Shown here: positions 27,075 to 36,514 of the stretch, piece after piece
Position numbering within the stretch: position 1 is the stretch's first letter
How the letters are laid out: each line of letters opens with the position of its first letter
DNA from: Antrihabitans cavernicola
GTDB lineage: Bacteria > Actinomycetota > Actinomycetes > Mycobacteriales > Mycobacteriaceae
Direction of reading: 5' to 3'
Assembly: GCF_008297975.1 (NCBI RefSeq)
Contig: NZ_VLNY01000003.1
Location: forward strand, 434,001-498,000
DNA: 64,000 nucleotides
The notes under the pieces: generated by a model
Seen by the model: only the letters and a program-made list of their open reading frames with translations
The model's database searches: none
Told to the model about the DNA's origin: nothing
Translations under genes and position numbers: made by a program

Positions 27075-28130
27075 GTGCGACCTGATGCGCTCCTGCTGCT
27101 GTCCTTCGGCGGACCGGAGCAACCCAGTGACGTGATGCCGTTCCTGGAGAACGTCACTCGGGGCCGGGGAGTGCCTCGCGATCGGCTGGAAGCGGTTGCG
27201 GAGCACTACATGCATTTCGGTGGCGTATCGCCGATCAACGCGCTCAATCGGGACATCATCGCTGCGATCGAGAGCGAGCTGGCGCGTACTGGTATCGACC
27301 TGCCCGTGTACTTCGGCAACCGCAACTGGCACCCGATGGTCGAGGACACGGTTGCGACGATGCGCGACGACGGTATTCGTTCGGCGCTGGTTTTCCCGAC
27401 GTCGGCCTGGGGCGGCTATTCGGGCTGCAGGCAGTATCACGAAGACATCGTTCGCGCTCGAAACGCTGTCGGATCGGACGCGCCGACGCTGGTGAAACTT
27501 CGACAGTACTACGACCATCCGCTCCTGATCGCATCGTTCGCCGACGCGATCGGCGCCGCGGTTGCGCAGCTGCCCGCCGATCGACGCGAGACCGCTCGGT
27601 TGGTCTTCACGGCGCACTCGATTCCGGTGGCTGCGGACGCGTCGGCAGGCCCGCCGTCCGACGGCGGTAACCTCTACAGCCGCCAGGTTGCCGAGGCGGC
27701 TCGATTGTGCGCTGCCGCAGCTGGTTTCGCCGATCACGACCTCGTCTGGCAGTCGCGCTCCGGTCCGCCGCAGGTGCCCTGGCTGGAGCCCGACATCTGC
27801 GATCACCTGGAGGCGCTGTCGGCCGACGGCGTGGACGCAGTGGTGATCTGCCCGGTGGGATTTGTCTCCGATCACCTCGAGGTGGTCTGGGATCTCGACA
27901 CCGAGGCGCAGGAGAAGGCAGCAGAGCTGGGAATGTCGATCGCCCGCGCCGCAACCCCCGGTACCGACTCGCGATTCGCCCAACTCGCCCTCGAACTGAT
28001 CGGCGAGCAGACCGCGGGATCGCCGCCGCAGCGGCTGGGGGTGGAACCGGCGTATGGTTCGACGCCCGATGGCGCGCCGTGCAACCCGGGCTGTTGTGCA
28101 ATGGCTACGCGCACCGCACGCCAGAAATAG
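27075..28130 (+). CDS. hemH: Ferrochelatase (coproporphyrin type)
   Basis: 351 residues from a GTG one base after inhA. Motifs [24 protein letters not shown] and FTAHSIP are typical; the His in HSIP is the metal-inserting residue. Cys118 and the C-terminal group C336, C340, C341 (CNPGCCA) suggest the [2Fe-2S] cluster carried by actinobacterial enzymes. In this phylum the substrate is coproporphyrin III (CpfC pathway). It is equivalent to Rv1485. The cluster links it to the suf operon. Confidence 0.95.
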   Translation: MRPDALLLLSFGGPEQPSDVMPFLENVTRGRGVPRDRLEAVAEHYMHFGGVSPINALNRDIIAAIESELARTGIDLPVYFGNRNWHPMVEDTVATMRDDGIRSALVFPTSAWGGYSGCRQYHEDIVRARNAVGSDAPTLVKLRQYYDHPLLIASFADAIGAAVAQLPADRRETARLVFTAHSIPVAADASAGPPSDGGNLYSRQVAEAARLCAAAAGFADHDLVWQSRSGPPQVPWLEPDICDHLEALSADGVDAVVICPVGFVSDHLEVVWDLDTEAQEKAAELGMSIARAATPGTDSRFAQLALELIGEQTAGSPPQRLGVEPAYGSTPDGAPCNPGCCAMATRTARQK

Positions 28131-28190
28131 GGGTCGATCTCCGGGTGTTCCCGGATGTGGACCGGACCTCGATCTCGATACGTTGGCGCG

Positions 28191-29300
28191 ATGCGACTGT
28201 TGCGAATCATGCCGATTCTGGTTGTTCTGCTTGGTGTTTCGGTGGCGGGCTGCGCGGACGAATCGTCGCCGCCCGCGACCGACGTCCAGCGGGACCTCGA
28301 CACCCTCGTCGGTGCGGCCCGGGCAGGCGGGGCTGCTCTCGTCGTCAAGGGCGCAGGGCCCGAGCTTCGCGTGACCAGCGGAGTGGCCGACAAGTCCACC
28401 GGCGCGCCGATGCGTTCGGATCAGCAGGTGCGGATCGGGAGCGTGACCAAGTCGTTCACCGCTGCGCTGGTGCTGTCGTTGGTTCGCGACGGGCGGGTCG
28501 ACCTCGATGCTCCGGCGGAACGCTATGTGCCCGAACTCGTTTCGGCCGGCAGCGAACCGGCGCCGACTGTGCGGCAGGTGCTCCAACACACCAGTGGATT
28601 GCCGGAATGCACCACCAGCCGCGCCATCATGCAATCCGGATCCGGTGGTACGGAACAGTTCACGCCGGAGCGGATTCTTCAGATCGCGATGCAATCACCG
28701 CGGCAGTTTCGACCGGGCGAACAGATGAAGTACACCAACACCAACTACATCGTGGCTGGGCTCATCGCGTCGCGGGTGTCCGGTGTGCCGGTGTCGCGGT
28801 TGCTGCAGCAGCGCATCGCGGAACCGCTGGGATTGCGCAACACGTATCTACCGGAGCCCGGCGAGCGAATGATCCGCGGTCCGCATCCGACCGGCTACTG
28901 GATCGGGCCGGACGGTGTCGACACAGCGTTGTCGGACACCGAAACGTCGGCGATGGGAGCGGCCGGAGGCATCGTCTCGACGCCGGACGACCTCATCGCC
29001 TTCTTCGATGCTCTTCGCGACGGCACCGTGCTGGACGCGGCAACCTCGGCGCAGTTGCACAGCGCAGTCCCGATGGGAGGCCGTCCTGGACTGACCTACG
29101 GTCTGGGGCTGATGCACGCCACGTTCGGGTGTGGCGTGCAGTTCTGGGGCCATGCGGGCGACGTCCCCGGATATACGGCATTGGCGGGTTCGACGTCCGA
29201 TGGGCGAGGGGTGGCGTTGACGATCACCGGAGCCGTGGATCACGACTCGGACATGTTGAGCGTGGTCGACCGCGCGGTGTGCGCGCAGAAAGCCAGTTGA
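28191..29300 (+). CDS. Beta-lactamase-family serine hydrolase, lipoprotein
   Basis: 369 residues. A signal peptide ends in the lipobox VAGC (Cys about residue 22), so the enzyme is anchored outside the membrane. The class C/DD-peptidase motifs are present: GSVTKSF (SxxK), YTNTNY (YxN) and HAGDVPG in place of KTG. The substrate could be a peptidoglycan stem peptide, an ester or a beta-lactam; sequence does not decide. The ATG at 28191 gives a good signal peptide. This gene is not in the M. tuberculosis order, where hemH is followed by Rv1486c. Confidence 0.9.
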   Translation: MRLLRIMPILVVLLGVSVAGCADESSPPATDVQRDLDTLVGAARAGGAALVVKGAGPELRVTSGVADKSTGAPMRSDQQVRIGSVTKSFTAALVLSLVRDGRVDLDAPAERYVPELVSAGSEPAPTVRQVLQHTSGLPECTTSRAIMQSGSGGTEQFTPERILQIAMQSPRQFRPGEQMKYTNTNYIVAGLIASRVSGVPVSRLLQQRIAEPLGLRNTYLPEPGERMIRGPHPTGYWIGPDGVDTALSDTETSAMGAAGGIVSTPDDLIAFFDALRDGTVLDAATSAQLHSAVPMGGRPGLTYGLGLMHATFGCGVQFWGHAGDVPGYTALAGSTSDGRGVALTITGAVDHDSDMLSVVDRAVCAQKAS

Positions 29301-29303
29301 CGA

Positions 29304-30089
29304 TCAGGTCGACGCGTATGCGGCAAGGCGTGCCGACCGTACAGCTGACCACAAGGGTCGCAGCAAGTCTTCGGAAGCCGCAGCGCCGCTTGCCGATACC
29401 GATGCGGTGGCAGGCTCGCGTTCCGCGACGGTGAGAATCGCTGCCACCCGGTCGGCACTGTCGAGAACCCGCTGCGCCCGTGCGCTCAATTCGGGTGGAT
29501 AGCGGTGGCGGGCGAGGTCGGCGAGTTCGCTCTCGATCGACCGGCGCGCGTCGCCGCCGCCTCCGACCGACACCCGCTGCAGTACGCCCAGTGTTTCGGC
29601 GGCGTCACGAACGGCCTCGCGCATCGCGTACTCGGCTTCGCCGAGACCCTGCCGTTCGCCGGTGTCGGGGGAGAGTTCGACGCCGTGGACCGTCCACAGC
29701 ATCGCCGCGCCGGTCAGATGCGGAACAAGGCCGCTGCCGTTGTGTCCGGGTGTACCGATGATCACACCTTCGCCTGCCTCGATCGCAGCGCCCGCGAAGT
29801 CGGTGCCGATGGGTAGTCCGCGGACGTCGCCGGGCGCGGGGAGTACCAAACGGATCGTGCTGTCCGGCGGAGTGGCAGCATCTCGGATCGCCTTGAGCAG
29901 CGTTGTGGCTCCGGCACTTTCGGGCTCGGGCCAGGAAAGACCGGTGCGTCCGGCGATGGCGGGGTCGGCGGCGCGGACGACGTGGATCGGCGCCCATTCG
30001 TGCAGGGCGTCGATGACGTCGTCGGGCGAGCTGTCACCGGTGAGCCAGGACCTGACCCACACGGCGAGAGTGGCACTGGGCGAACACAT
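29304..30089 (-). CDS. Conserved actinobacterial protein, Rv1486c-like
   Basis: 261 residues, from ATG 30089 (CSPSATLAVWVRSWLTGDSS). The sequence includes DALHEWAPIHVVRAADPA, a glycine-rich stretch with VIIGTPGHNGSGLVPH and an alpha-helical C-terminus rich in Ala. No catalytic motif is recognised. Homologues occur at the same place after hemH in mycobacteria. It ends 3 nt from the serine hydrolase gene (convergent) and diverges from the DUF3097 gene. Confidence 0.8.
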   Translation of the reverse strand: MCSPSATLAVWVRSWLTGDSSPDDVIDALHEWAPIHVVRAADPAIAGRTGLSWPEPESAGATTLLKAIRDAATPPDSTIRLVLPAPGDVRGLPIGTDFAGAAIEAGEGVIIGTPGHNGSGLVPHLTGAAMLWTVHGVELSPDTGERQGLGEAEYAMREAVRDAAETLGVLQRVSVGGGGDARRSIESELADLARHRYPPELSARAQRVLDSADRVAAILTVAEREPATASVSASGAAASEDLLRPLWSAVRSARLAAYAST

Positions 30090-30156
30090 AATCGTCGAGC
30101 ATATGTCGGCGTGGCGAGACGCGCGCACCGGTCCGTCTCGCCTAGCGTGATCGCCC

Positions 30157-30969
30157 GTGTACGAGCGAGACATTCTTTCCGGCCATCCCCGCACCCGTCG
30201 CACGCCCGCGCCTACCGTTTCCGCGGACCGCGACCTGGTTGTCGAGGACGCGGCGACCGGATTCTGCGGCGCCGTGGTGGGTTTCGAGAGGACCTACGAC
30301 GGTGATTTCGTTCGACTCGAAGACGGGCAACGCCGAACTCGGCTGTTCGCGATGCGGGAGGCGTCCTTCCTGATCGACGGTAAGGCGGTGACGCTGACGC
30401 GTCCGGCCGCGAAACCGGCAACGGCCGCTGCGACTCGTTCCGCATCCGGATCCACCAAGGTCCAGGGCGTGCGAGCGCGTGTTGCGCTACCGAGCCGTAT
30501 CTGGGTCGAAGGTGTGCACGATGCCGCGCTCGTGGAGCGGGTGTGGGGTCACGACCTGCGGGTCGAGGGCGTCGTCGTCGAGCACCTCGAAGGACTCGAC
30601 AACTTGGGCGAGCGGCTCGTCGAGTTTCGGCCCGGCCCCGGCAGGCGGGTGGGAGTCCTTGTCGACCACTTGGTGACCGGCTCCAAGGAAACGCAGCTCA
30701 CTACGGGTCTCGGCGAACACGTGCTGGTGACGGGGCATCCCTACATCGACGTGTGGGAGGCGGTTCGCCCGAAAGCCGTCGGCATCGACGCCTGGCCGAA
30801 GGTCCCGCGCGGCGAGGACTGGAAGACCGGCATCTGCACCCGGCTGGGCTGGGGGACACCGCAAGAGGGTTGGCGTCGCGTCTACTCGGCCGTCGACTCC
30901 TACAAGGATCTCGAGGCACCGCTGATCGGTGCCGTCGAGCGACTGGTGGACTTCGTTACCGAAGCCTGA
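30157..30969 (+). CDS. DUF3097 protein
   Basis: 270 residues. It opens with MYERDILSGHPRTRRTPAP and continues DRDLVVEDAATGFCGAVVGFE, which I recall as the DUF3097 N-terminus. The C-terminal two thirds contain IWVEGVHDAALVERVWGHDL and VLVDHLVTGSKE, resembling a Toprim-like nucleic-acid fold (E...DxD-like placing). The family is widespread in actinobacteria and has no assigned role. GTG start, 67 nt from the divergent Rv1486c-like gene. Confidence 0.85.
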   Translation: MYERDILSGHPRTRRTPAPTVSADRDLVVEDAATGFCGAVVGFERTYDGDFVRLEDGQRRTRLFAMREASFLIDGKAVTLTRPAAKPATAAATRSASGSTKVQGVRARVALPSRIWVEGVHDAALVERVWGHDLRVEGVVVEHLEGLDNLGERLVEFRPGPGRRVGVLVDHLVTGSKETQLTTGLGEHVLVTGHPYIDVWEAVRPKAVGIDAWPKVPRGEDWKTGICTRLGWGTPQEGWRRVYSAVDSYKDLEAPLIGAVERLVDFVTEA

Positions 30970-31025
30970 TCTGCACAGTCGACGAGCGCCACCACCTCGG
31001 CATCGCATCTCGCTAGAGTGGTGTT

Positions 31026-31457
31026 GTGGCCGCATTGATTTGGTTGGTAGCCGGGGTGCTGCTGGCCGCTGCCGAGGCCCTGACCGGGGATCTTTTTCTG
31101 CTCATGCTGGCAGGCGGCGCGCTCGGCACCGCCGGTATCGCCTCGCTGACAGATTTCCCGATCTGGCTGGACGCCATCGTGTTCGGTGTTCTGTCGATCG
31201 CGTTGCTGGTCGGCGTCCGGCCCATGCTGCTGCGACGATTCGCGGCACCGCCACCGACGGCCACCAATGTCGCTGCGCTGACCGGCAAGCACGCGCTGGT
31301 CCTCGAGGAAGTCGGCGAGCATGCGGGACAGGTGAAGTTGGACGGCGACGTGTGGACTGCGCGTCCGTTGGACGCCACCGAGAGTTATCCGGCCGGGACT
31401 ACCGTGACGGTGATGAAGATCGACGGCGCCACCGCCGTTGTGTGGAAAGGGCTCTGA
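31026..31457 (+). CDS. NfeD-family membrane protein
   Basis: 143 residues: two to three membrane helices within residues 1-70 (LIWLVAGVLLAAAEALTGDL, AIVFGVLSIALLVGV), then an OB-fold domain (ALTGKHALVLEEVGEHAGQV ... TVTVMKIDGATAVV). Short NfeD proteins pair with SPFH proteins at membrane microdomains, and an SPFH gene follows directly without a gap. Equivalent to Rv1487. GTG start. Confidence 0.92.
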   Translation: MAALIWLVAGVLLAAAEALTGDLFLLMLAGGALGTAGIASLTDFPIWLDAIVFGVLSIALLVGVRPMLLRRFAAPPPTATNVAALTGKHALVLEEVGEHAGQVKLDGDVWTARPLDATESYPAGTTVTVMKIDGATAVVWKGL

Positions 31458-32663
31458 ATGGCAGCACTCATCGTTTTGGCGGTCATCGTCGTGCTCGTGG
31501 CGATCGTGGTGTTCAAATCCGTTGCGCTGATACCGCAGGCAGAGGCCGCGGTCATCGAGCGACTCGGCAGGTACTCCAAGACCGTCTCCGGCCAGTTGAC
31601 GTTCCTGATCCCGTTCGTCGACCGGATTCGAGCGAAGGTCGATCTTCGCGAGCGCGTGGTGTCCTTTCCGCCGCAGCCGGTCATCACCCAAGACAACCTG
31701 ACGTTGCACATCGACACGGTCGTCTATTTTCAGGTGACCAGTCCGCAAGCCGCGGTGTACGAGATCAGCAACTACATCGCCGCTGTCGAGCAGTTGACGG
31801 TGACGACGCTGCGTAACGTGGTCGGCGGCATGACGCTGGAAGAGACTCTCACATCACGTGATTCGATCAACGGTCAGCTGCGCGGCGTGCTCGACGAAGC
31901 CACCGGTCGCTGGGGTCTGCGGGTTGCCCGCGTCGAATTGAAGAGCATCGATCCGCCTCCGTCGATTCAGGAATCGATGGAGAAGCAGATGAAGGCGGAC
32001 CGCGAGAAGCGCGCCATGATCCTCAATTCCGAAGGTATTCGGGAATCGTCGATCAAGACCGCCGAGGGTGCCAAGCAAAGCCAGATTCTTGCGGCAGAGG
32101 GTTCCAAACAGGCCGCCATTCTGTCCGCCGAGGGTGAGCGGCAGTCGCGGATTCTGCGTGCACAGGGCCAGCGCGCTGCCAAGTATCTCGAGGCGCAGGG
32201 CCAGGCGAAAGCCATCGAAAAGGTTTTCGCCGCAATCAAAGCCGGCAAACCGACTCCGGAACTCCTTGCCTACCAATACCTTCAGACGTTGCCGCAGATG
32301 GCGCAGGGCGATGCCAACAAGGTGTGGCTGGTGCCGAGCGACTTCGGCGACGCGCTCAAGGGATTCGCGTCGACGCTCGGCAACAAGGGCGACGACGGCG
32401 TCTTCCGGTTCGAGCCGAGCAAGAGCGACGAGAACCTGCCGAAGCCCGAGGACGACACCGACGAGGTCGCGGACTGGTTCGACATGAAGACCGATCCGGC
32501 GATCGAACAGGCCGTTCGAGCGGCCGAGGCCGTCGCGCGAACCCCGGTCGAATCCGCCTACGACGAACTGCCGCGCCATGAGCGTCGCCCGTTGTCCGGT
32601 CAGTGGAGTGATCCGGGGCAGCTCGCTGCGCCTCGTCCTCCGGAGCCGCCGTCAGGTGAATAA
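31458..32663 (+). CDS. SPFH/stomatin-prohibitin membrane protein
   Basis: 401 residues: one N-terminal membrane helix (LIVLAVIVVLVAIVVFKSVA), the band-7 domain (QAEAAVIERLGRYSKTVSGQ; LRERVVSFPPQPVITQDN), then a long coiled coil with imperfect repeats of the type EGAKQSQILAAEGSKQAAIL and an acidic tail. It should oligomerise and organise membrane domains together with NfeD. Equivalent to Rv1488. It ends 5 nt from the convergent SatD-linked membrane gene. Confidence 0.94.
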   Translation: MAALIVLAVIVVLVAIVVFKSVALIPQAEAAVIERLGRYSKTVSGQLTFLIPFVDRIRAKVDLRERVVSFPPQPVITQDNLTLHIDTVVYFQVTSPQAAVYEISNYIAAVEQLTVTTLRNVVGGMTLEETLTSRDSINGQLRGVLDEATGRWGLRVARVELKSIDPPPSIQESMEKQMKADREKRAMILNSEGIRESSIKTAEGAKQSQILAAEGSKQAAILSAEGERQSRILRAQGQRAAKYLEAQGQAKAIEKVFAAIKAGKPTPELLAYQYLQTLPQMAQGDANKVWLVPSDFGDALKGFASTLGNKGDDGVFRFEPSKSDENLPKPEDDTDEVADWFDMKTDPAIEQAVRAAEAVARTPVESAYDELPRHERRPLSGQWSDPGQLAAPRPPEPPSGE

Positions 32664-32668
32664 GCCGG

Positions 32669-33181
32669 TCAGGTAAACAGGCCCCGGCCGATTCCGCCGA
32701 CGGCAATCGCCCACAGCACGCTCGCAAAGGTGCCGATGATGAATTGCTCCGACGCGTGGGGTTCGCGGAGTTCGGGGTAACGCGCGAGGCCTTTCACCGC
32801 CAGCACGATCGCCATGCCCTCAGGCCACCCTGCAACGATGGCGCCTGCCACCGCGGCCCGCTCGAGGATGCCGATGATGCGGCCGCCCTGCAGCGGCCCG
32901 GTGGCTGCGACCTGTTCGCCCGCGTCCGATTGCCGTCGGGCGATGCGAAACGCTGCGGGGGCAAGCGGAATGCCGCCGAACGCGGCCGCGGCGATGGTGA
33001 GTACGGCGGTGGCGCCCAGTTCGAAGCCGGTCACCTTGTGGCTCGCTGCGGCGGTGATGGCGGCAACGCCGACCGCGATGATCGCGACGATCGGTGCAAT
33101 CCACTGCGGGACCCGGCGCAGACTCAGGGGGAGTGGTGCCAGTGCCGCGATCCCCAGGAAGATCAGGGCTGTGATGCTCAT
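32669..33181 (-). CDS. Membrane protein coupled to SatD
   Basis: 170 residues with about four hydrophobic segments (ITALIFLGIAALAPLPLSL, WIAPIVAIIAVGVAAITAA, ATAVLTIAAAAFGGIPLAP, and the C-terminal IGTFASVLWAIAVGGIGRGL). The amphipathic piece RIIGILERAAVAGAIVAGWPEG is strongly conserved in the relatives I remember. The ATG overlaps the satD stop by ATGA, so the two are made together. Function unknown; co-occurrence with SatD is common in actinobacteria. Confidence 0.85.
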   Translation of the reverse strand: MSITALIFLGIAALAPLPLSLRRVPQWIAPIVAIIAVGVAAITAAASHKVTGFELGATAVLTIAAAAFGGIPLAPAAFRIARRQSDAGEQVAATGPLQGGRIIGILERAAVAGAIVAGWPEGMAIVLAVKGLARYPELREPHASEQFIIGTFASVLWAIAVGGIGRGLFT

Positions 33182-33762
33182 CGGTTGTCCGCCTCGTTCA
33201 GGAGTCGTTCGGCAAGAGACCGTGCAGGTCCCTCGGCTTGCCATCCGGCCGTCGACAGCCGCTGTGACACGGCTTGCTTGCTGATGCCGAGCGTATCGGC
33301 GGCCTCCGACTGACTCAGTCCGCGACGCATCTGATCGACGGCGGCGTGCCCCTCGGCCGATCTTCGGCCGACCAGCATGGCGAGGAGCGTGAGGATTGCC
33401 TCTGCGTCTGCTGCCGCCTGCGTGTTCGTCCCTGCGACGGCAAGCCCGGCTGGCGCGTTCTTGGCGCGCGTCACAGCATCGCGGGCTTCTTCGAACGCTG
33501 GTCCGCGGCCCGCGCGGGTCTGGCGGGGCAGCGGCTGCTCGACGGCACCGATTCCGATTCCGATGCTCCAGTGTCCGCTCACGACCAGCCGTAATGCGAT
33601 GTCGACGACAACACGCGGATCGTCGGCGACGGCCTGGACTTCGTCGCCTGCTGTGCGTTCGAACGGCCGGACCAGCGGCTCATCGGCGAGGTCGGCGAGC
33701 AGTTGCGCCACGCGGTCCACGTCTCGGCGACTGCGACGCTGGTCGATCGTCATTACGAGCAT
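33178..33762 (-). CDS. SatD-family HTH protein
   Basis: 194 residues. The N-terminal two thirds match the SatD family (RRDVDRVAQLLADLADE, ERTAGDEVQAVADDP, GHWSIGIGIGAVEQP), whose fold recalls nucleotide-cyclase-like domains. The C-terminal 60 residues hold an HTH, GLSQSEAADTLGISKQAVSQRL. SatD was first noted in streptococcal acid tolerance, but its mechanism is not known. It starts at 33762, next to a palindrome it may bind. Confidence 0.85.
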   Translation of the reverse strand: MLVMTIDQRRSRRDVDRVAQLLADLADEPLVRPFERTAGDEVQAVADDPRVVVDIALRLVVSGHWSIGIGIGAVEQPLPRQTRAGRGPAFEEARDAVTRAKNAPAGLAVAGTNTQAAADAEAILTLLAMLVGRRSAEGHAAVDQMRRGLSQSEAADTLGISKQAVSQRLSTAGWQAEGPARSLAERLLNEADNR

Positions 33763-33793
33763 CGGTCAAGGATAAATCCTGGACTTACCAATA

Positions 33794-33811
33794 TCAAGCC
33801 ATATGACTTGA
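33794..33811. promoter_or_regulatory. Palindrome upstream of satD
   Basis: TCAAGCCATATGACTTGA is an 18-bp inverted repeat with one mismatched pair (TCAAG and CTTGA around CATATG). It lies in an AT-rich 59-bp gap 32 bp before the satD start, in otherwise GC-rich DNA, so it is a good candidate autoregulatory site for the SatD HTH. Confidence 0.55.
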
Positions 33812-33821
33812 CTTTAAATAA

Positions 33822-34502
33822 TCAAGCTTCAGAACTTGTTGGTTTCGATTCGGCATCAGGTGCGTCCACCGAGAGTCGAGCGTCGACGATCAACCCGGCG
33901 ACGCCGATCGCGATGCAGACTCCGGACAGCACCAGCAAGGCCGGATCGGTTCGCCCGGTCAGGGCGTCGCCGAGTACCACGATGCCGATCGTGCCGGGTA
34001 TCACGCCGACGATAGTTGCCAACAGATACGGCGCCATCCGGATCGACGACACACCGCAGCAATAGTTGACCAACGAGAAGGGGACAGGGGCGATCAACCG
34101 CAACGAGCCGACAGCAAGCCACCCGCGTCGTGCGAGCCGCGTATCGATCGCCCGCACTGCGGGATGCGTGAGTCGCGATGCGAAAGCGTCTCTGCCGATA
34201 GCTCGCACGAGCAGCAACGCAAGCACCGCGCTGACGGCCGTGGCGGAGACCGCAACGATGATTCCGGTCACAGCGCCGAACAGCACGCCCGCGCTCAATG
34301 TGAACACCGTGCGCGGAAATGGAGCAACGGTGATCAGTGCGTGAGCGACGAAGAACAGTAACGGAAAGGTGGGGCCCACCGAGTCTGCCCAGCTGCGAAT
34401 CTGATCCACGGAGGGATGCGGAACCAGCGCAGCCGCGACGAACAGTGCAATGCACGCGACGACGACTGCAATAAGTCTGGGGTCCCGAAGTCGCTTGCGC
34501 AC
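33822..34502 (-). CDS. TVP38/TMEM64 (DedA-like) membrane protein
   Basis: 226 residues, five or more membrane segments. The central motif APFPRTVFTLSAGVLFGAVTG and SLRLIAPVPFSLVNYCCGVS match the VTT/SNARE-associated domain of TVP38 proteins, which in bacteria are linked to lipid flipping and membrane homeostasis. It corresponds to Rv1491c, also divergent from mutA. GTG start at 34502. Confidence 0.93.
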   Translation of the reverse strand: MRKRLRDPRLIAVVVACIALFVAAALVPHPSVDQIRSWADSVGPTFPLLFFVAHALITVAPFPRTVFTLSAGVLFGAVTGIIVAVSATAVSAVLALLLVRAIGRDAFASRLTHPAVRAIDTRLARRGWLAVGSLRLIAPVPFSLVNYCCGVSSIRMAPYLLATIVGVIPGTIGIVVLGDALTGRTDPALLVLSGVCIAIGVAGLIVDARLSVDAPDAESKPTSSEA

Positions 34503-34627
34503 AGCCGCTCAGGTTACTCGCCGGTACAGCTGGGCAGCATCTGGCCAGCCCAAACGCCCGGCTAGCATCAGGAGAACAGTGGCCGACGGAATTAGCGCTG
34601 CGTCCGAGCGAAAGTGAGACACCACCA

Positions 34628-36514
34628 GTGTCCGATGGTTCGAATCCCGAGGTTGCGAGCATGCCGAACGGCTACGCCGATTGGCAGCGAAGTGTGGCCG
34701 GCGTGCTCGCCAAGGCACGCAAGGTCGACGTCAGCGAACTGCCTGCCGATCCCGAGAAGTTACTCGCCGTTCGCACCTACGACGGCGCTACCGTCTCGCC
34801 GCTCTACACGGCAGGCAACGAACTCCCTGAACCCGGTCTGCCCGGTACCTTCCCTTATGTTCGTGGACGCGACGCCCATCGCGACGTCAACAGTGGCTGG
34901 TCGGTCGGCGGTCGATTCACCGATCCCGATCCGGCAACCACCAATCGGGCCATTCTCGACGGCCTCGTCAACGGTGTCAGCGCAATCTGGCTCGGCGTCG
35001 GTACGAATGGCGTTCCGGTCGGCGCGATCGGTGCCGCGCTTGCCGAAGTCCTGCTCGATCTCGCGCCGCTGACCCTCGACGCGGGTTCGGATGCAATCGA
35101 TGCCGCGCACGCGGTGTTCGCACTGCTCGACGAGCGTGCGCAAGCCGGCGACGGCGTCACCGACCGAGCGAAGATCACCGTCTCGTTGGGCGCGGCCCCC
35201 CTCACCAGCGCGTTCTCGAATGCCCCGGACATCACGCTGCCCGACGCCGTTGCGCTGGCAATAGACGCTGCCGGACGTACGGAGACGGTGCGAGCAATCA
35301 CCGTCGACGGCACCGCCTTTCACAACGCAGGCGCCAGCGATGCCCAGGAAGTCGGAGCGGCTGTTGCTGCCGGACTGGAGTATGTGCGGACACTGACCGA
35401 ATCGGGATCGACTGCGTCCACCGCATTCCGCCAGCTCGAATTCCGTTACGCGGCAACGGACGACCAGTTCCAGAGCATCGCGAAGTTCCGGGCGGCCCGC
35501 CGCGTATGGGCGCGCATCGCCCAGGTGTGTGGTGCCTCGAACGTCGGCGGCGCACCCCAGCACGCGGTGACATCGGCGGCGATGATGACGCAGCGCGACC
35601 CCTGGGTGAACATGCTGCGCACCACGCTCGCCGCGTTCGGCGCAGGCGTCGGCGGTGCCGATGCGGTCACCGTGTTGCCGTTCGACGCCGCTGTACCGCT
35701 GGGTGGTCTGGACATCTCGAAGACGTTCGCCGCCCGCGTCGCGCGCAATACGCAGCTCCTGCTCCTCGAGGAATCGCATCTCGGCCGCGTGCTCGATCCG
35801 GGTGCCGGATCTTGGTACGTCGAGAGCCTCACCGACGACATCGCGGGCAAGGCGTGGGAGTTCTTCCAGGAGATCGAGTCCGCCGGCGGCTACACGTCGG
35901 CCGTGGAGTCCGGCGTCGTCGGCGATCGCATCGCGACCACCCGCGCAGCCCGCGAATCCGATATCGCGCATCGCAAGACGTCAGTCACCGGCATCAACGA
36001 GTTCCCGAATCTCGCAGAGAACCCGCTGCCGTCCGATGCACCGGAACGACTGGCCGGTGTGGCCCGCTACAGCGCCGCGTTCGAGGCGCTTCGCGATCGC
36101 TCCGACAAGTTCCTGGCGGACAACGGCTCTCGGCCCACGGTGCTGCTTGCCGCTCTCGGACCTGTCGCAGAACACAACGGCCGCACCACCTTTGCCGCGA
36201 ATCTGCTGGCATCCGGTGGCGTCGAGGCGATCAATCCGGGCACCGTCGACGCGGAGACCATCGCCAAAGCAGTCAGCGATTCCGGCACAGCGATCGCAGT
36301 TCTCTGTGGCACGGACAAGCGCTACGGCACCGACGGTCCACAGGCTGTGCGGGCGTTGCGCGCGGCGGGCGTGACCACTGTCTTGCTGGCCGGACCGGAA
36401 AAGGCCTTCGCCGATGCAGTGAACAGTGAGGATCGCCCGGACGACTACCTGACCGCTCGAATCGATGCAGTGTCGGCCATGTCCGATCTGCTGGACTCCC
36501 TGGGGGCGAAATGA
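34628..36514 (+). CDS. mutA: Methylmalonyl-CoA mutase small subunit
   Basis: 628 residues. MutA pairs with MutB to interconvert methylmalonyl-CoA and succinyl-CoA. The TIM-barrel part shows [19 protein letters not shown] and [18 protein letters not shown]. The C-terminal Rossmann-like domain lacks the DxHxxG cobalamin motif ([12 protein letters not shown] instead), as expected of the non-catalytic subunit. GTG start at 34628 with only a weak ribosome site. The stop overlaps mutB. Confidence 0.95.
   Translation: MSDGSNPEVASMPNGYADWQRSVAGVLAKARKVDVSELPADPEKLLAVRTYDGATVSPLYTAGNELPEPGLPGTFPYVRGRDAHRDVNSGWSVGGRFTDPDPATTNRAILDGLVNGVSAIWLGVGTNGVPVGAIGAALAEVLLDLAPLTLDAGSDAIDAAHAVFALLDERAQAGDGVTDRAKITVSLGAAPLTSAFSNAPDITLPDAVALAIDAAGRTETVRAITVDGTAFHNAGASDAQEVGAAVAAGLEYVRTLTESGSTASTAFRQLEFRYAATDDQFQSIAKFRAARRVWARIAQVCGASNVGGAPQHAVTSAAMMTQRDPWVNMLRTTLAAFGAGVGGADAVTVLPFDAAVPLGGLDISKTFAARVARNTQLLLLEESHLGRVLDPGAGSWYVESLTDDIAGKAWEFFQEIESAGGYTSAVESGVVGDRIATTRAARESDIAHRKTSVTGINEFPNLAENPLPSDAPERLAGVARYSAAFEALRDRSDKFLADNGSRPTVLLAALGPVAEHNGRTTFAANLLASGGVEAINPGTVDAETIAKAVSDSGTAIAVLCGTDKRYGTDGPQAVRALRAAGVTTVLLAGPEKAFADAVNSEDRPDDYLTARIDAVSAMSDLLDSLGAK

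Noticed and set aside
27015-28694. 559-residue minus-strand frame over hemH and the serine hydrolase
   Set aside because: It spans two well-supported genes on the other strand and resembles no family.
27707-29434. 575-residue plus-strand frame overlapping hemH and the serine hydrolase
   Set aside because: Frame-shifted shadow, arginine-rich and without motifs.
34517-34560. Stem-loop upstream of mutA
   Set aside because: The best pairing is a 5-bp stem with mismatches, within chance for GC-rich DNA.
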